A stretch of DNA of 6,293 nucleotides. It comes from Prolixibacteraceae bacterium (lineage in GTDB: Bacteria > Bacteroidota > Bacteroidia > Bacteroidales > Prolixibacteraceae). The translations under genes were made by a program, and so were the position numbers. Below are positions 5,273 through 6,293 of the stretch, piece after piece. The first letter of the stretch is position 1. Every line of letters starts with the position of its first letter. The DNA is taken from NCBI GenBank assembly GCA_016788685.1, contig JAEUSS010000324.1, positions 1 to 6,293 of the forward strand. Reading direction: 5' to 3'. A model generated the notes under the pieces. That model searched no databases. It had not been told where the DNA came from and worked only from the letters and a program-made list of their open reading frames with translations.

Positions 5273-5289
5273 CAGTTTTGATGGTTAGC

Positions 5290-5329
5290 TTCCTTGTTTA
5301 CAGCTGTTAACAAGGAACCCTGTTTTTTT
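5290..5329 (+). repeat. Inverted repeat with T-tract in the proA-argF' spacer
   Basis: TTCCTTGTT (5290-5298) and AACAAGGAA (5309-5317) form a 9-bp perfect stem around TACAGCTGTT. A run of seven Ts (5323-5329) follows on the plus strand, so it resembles an intrinsic terminator read rightwards, although both flanking genes are on the minus strand. In the minus transcript the hairpin is preceded by an A-tract and has no U-tract, so it should not separate proA from argF'. It may block antisense transcription into proA or act as an RNA-stability hairpin. Confidence 0.45.
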
Positions 5330-5372
5330 GAATCTAAGACTTCGTTCAGGTCTGTTTTCCTGATGACTTTTT

Positions 5373-6293
5373 TTACTTTGCTCTGATTTGTCCGTCACCT
5401 TCCACCAGCCATTTGTAGCTGGTTAGTTCTTCGAGTGCCATAGGGCCACGGGCATGCAGTTTTTGGGTCGATATGCCAATCTCTGCCCCTAAACCAAACT
5501 GTGCACCATCGGTAAAAGCAGTTGAAACATTGCAGTATACGGCAGCTGCGTCAACCGATTTCTGGAAAATCTGCAAAGCATCCTTATTTTCAGAAACAAT
5601 AGCTTCGGAATGTTTTGAACTGTATGTCGCAATATGGTCGAGGGCTTCGTCCAGGTCAGAAACTGTTTTTACGGTCATTTTGTACGATAAAAATTCTGTC
5701 CCGTATGATTCTTCGGTGGCGTGTTCGAGCAGCTCTTCCGGATACTTGTCTTTTAGCACCTGAAATGCCTCTTCATCGGCATAAATAAGCACGTGGCTTT
5801 GTGGCAGAAGTTGAGTCAGGGCAGGCAGGTCAGCGAGCCTGTTTTTATGAATAATCAGGCAGTCGAGTGCGTTACAAACGCTTGGACGTCTGGTTTTTGC
5901 ATTGTTTATAATTGCCTGTCCTTTTGCAGTGTCACCCGACTCATCGAAATAAGTGTGGCAAATACCCGCTCCGGTTTCAATAACAGGTATGGATGAATTT
6001 TCCCGAACAAAGTTTATCAGGCTTTGCGACCCGCGCGGAATGATCAGGTCAACCAGCCCGTGTGCATGCAGCAACTCTGCAGTAGCTTCGCGGTCGGGTG
6101 GGAGCAAGGCCAGAATATTTTCATCAATTTCATGCTTCCGGAGCACTTCCTGAATAACTTTTACGATGGCTGCATTCGAATGTCCGGCATCGCTGCCTCC
6201 TTTCAGGACACAGGCATTTCCCGATTTCAGGCACAGCGAGAAAACATCAAAAGTCACGTTGGGCCGGGCTTCGTATATAATGCCGATAACTCC
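5373..6293 (-). CDS. proA: Glutamate-5-semialdehyde dehydrogenase (gamma-glutamyl phosphate reductase), 5' end outside window
   Basis: ProA reduces gamma-glutamyl phosphate with NADPH to glutamate-5-semialdehyde, the second step of proline synthesis from glutamate. The visible part is the C-terminal 306 residues; ProA is normally about 415, so roughly 110 N-terminal residues lie beyond the right edge. The frame continues to the window end as [12 protein letters not shown], so the GTG at 6255-6257 is an internal valine codon and not the start. Motifs, numbered from the window edge, are [11 protein letters not shown] (8-18), [11 protein letters not shown] (30-40), [12 protein letters not shown] (85-96), [18 protein letters not shown] with the catalytic cysteine at about 140, and the C-terminal [18 protein letters not shown] and LHARGPM. 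The C-terminus is complete. Linkage of proA to argF' and argB fits the mixed arginine/proline clusters known in Bacteroidota, both pathways starting from glutamate. Confidence 0.96.
   Translation of the reverse strand, partial: GVIGIIYEARPNVTFDVFSLCLKSGNACVLKGGSDAGHSNAAIVKVIQEVLRKHEIDENILALLPPDREATAELLHAHGLVDLIIPRGSQSLINFVRENSSIPVIETGAGICHTYFDESGDTAKGQAIINNAKTRRPSVCNALDCLIIHKNRLADLPALTQLLPQSHVLIYADEEAFQVLKDKYPEELLEHATEESYGTEFLSYKMTVKTVSDLDEALDHIATYSSKHSEAIVSENKDALQIFQKSVDAAAVYCNVSTAFTDGAQFGLGAEIGISTQKLHARGPMALEELTSYKWLVEGDGQIRAK

Noticed and set aside
5255..5280. CTGAAAATTCAG considered as an ArgR operator
   Set aside because: The half-sites are separated by two bases, whereas the classical ArgR box has the TGAA/TTCA half-sites about six bases apart.
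6255..6257. GTG as the start codon of proA
   Set aside because: The frame continues upstream to the window edge with the conserved ProA sequence [12 protein letters not shown], so this is an internal valine codon.

Overview
The window looks like chromosomal DNA of a Bacteroidota bacterium, probably of the Marinilabiliales/Bacteroidales type. The reasons are an N-succinylornithine-type carbamoyltransferase next to proA and argB, start codons without Shine-Dalgarno sequences, promoter-like TAnnTTTG boxes, and a tRNA gene without an encoded CCA end. The placement comes from gene content and is not a formal classification. Most of the window is ordinary housekeeping metabolism. I see no defence system, CRISPR array, prophage or intact mobile element.

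Layout. Positions 1-53 hold the last 16 codons of an unidentified plus-strand gene. Three bases later comes a secreted PQQ-like beta-propeller protein (57-1301, plus). A long perfect inverted repeat (1312-1360) separates it from a convergent, divergent DapB-family reductase (1404-2165, minus). Next is a gene-poor stretch (2166-3338). It holds three stacked hairpins pointing towards dapB, a decayed 3' gene fragment (2344-2543), tRNA-Pro(CGG) with its own terminator (2608-2681, minus), a 13-bp perfect hairpin, and an AT-rich open frame with no start codon (3020-3288) that looks like another gene tail. The rest is a minus-strand arginine/proline block: proA (5' end beyond the window), the carbamoyltransferase argF' and argB, closed by a strong terminator at 3281-3316.

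How the genes work together. ProA reduces gamma-glutamyl phosphate on the way to proline. ArgB and ArgF' carry out the kinase and carbamoyl-transfer steps of arginine synthesis on acylated intermediates. The carbamoyltransferase has proline at residue 90, the position reported to decide between succinyl- and acetylornithine, so the pathway here probably runs on N-succinylated intermediates. The DapB-like protein would belong to lysine/diaminopimelate synthesis, but it has lost several family signature residues and stands alone, so its exact reaction is open.

The points most worth a second look are the divergent DapB, the two gene-tail scars flanking tRNA-Pro, the stacked terminators in front of dapB, and the repeats and inverted repeats in the arg spacers.
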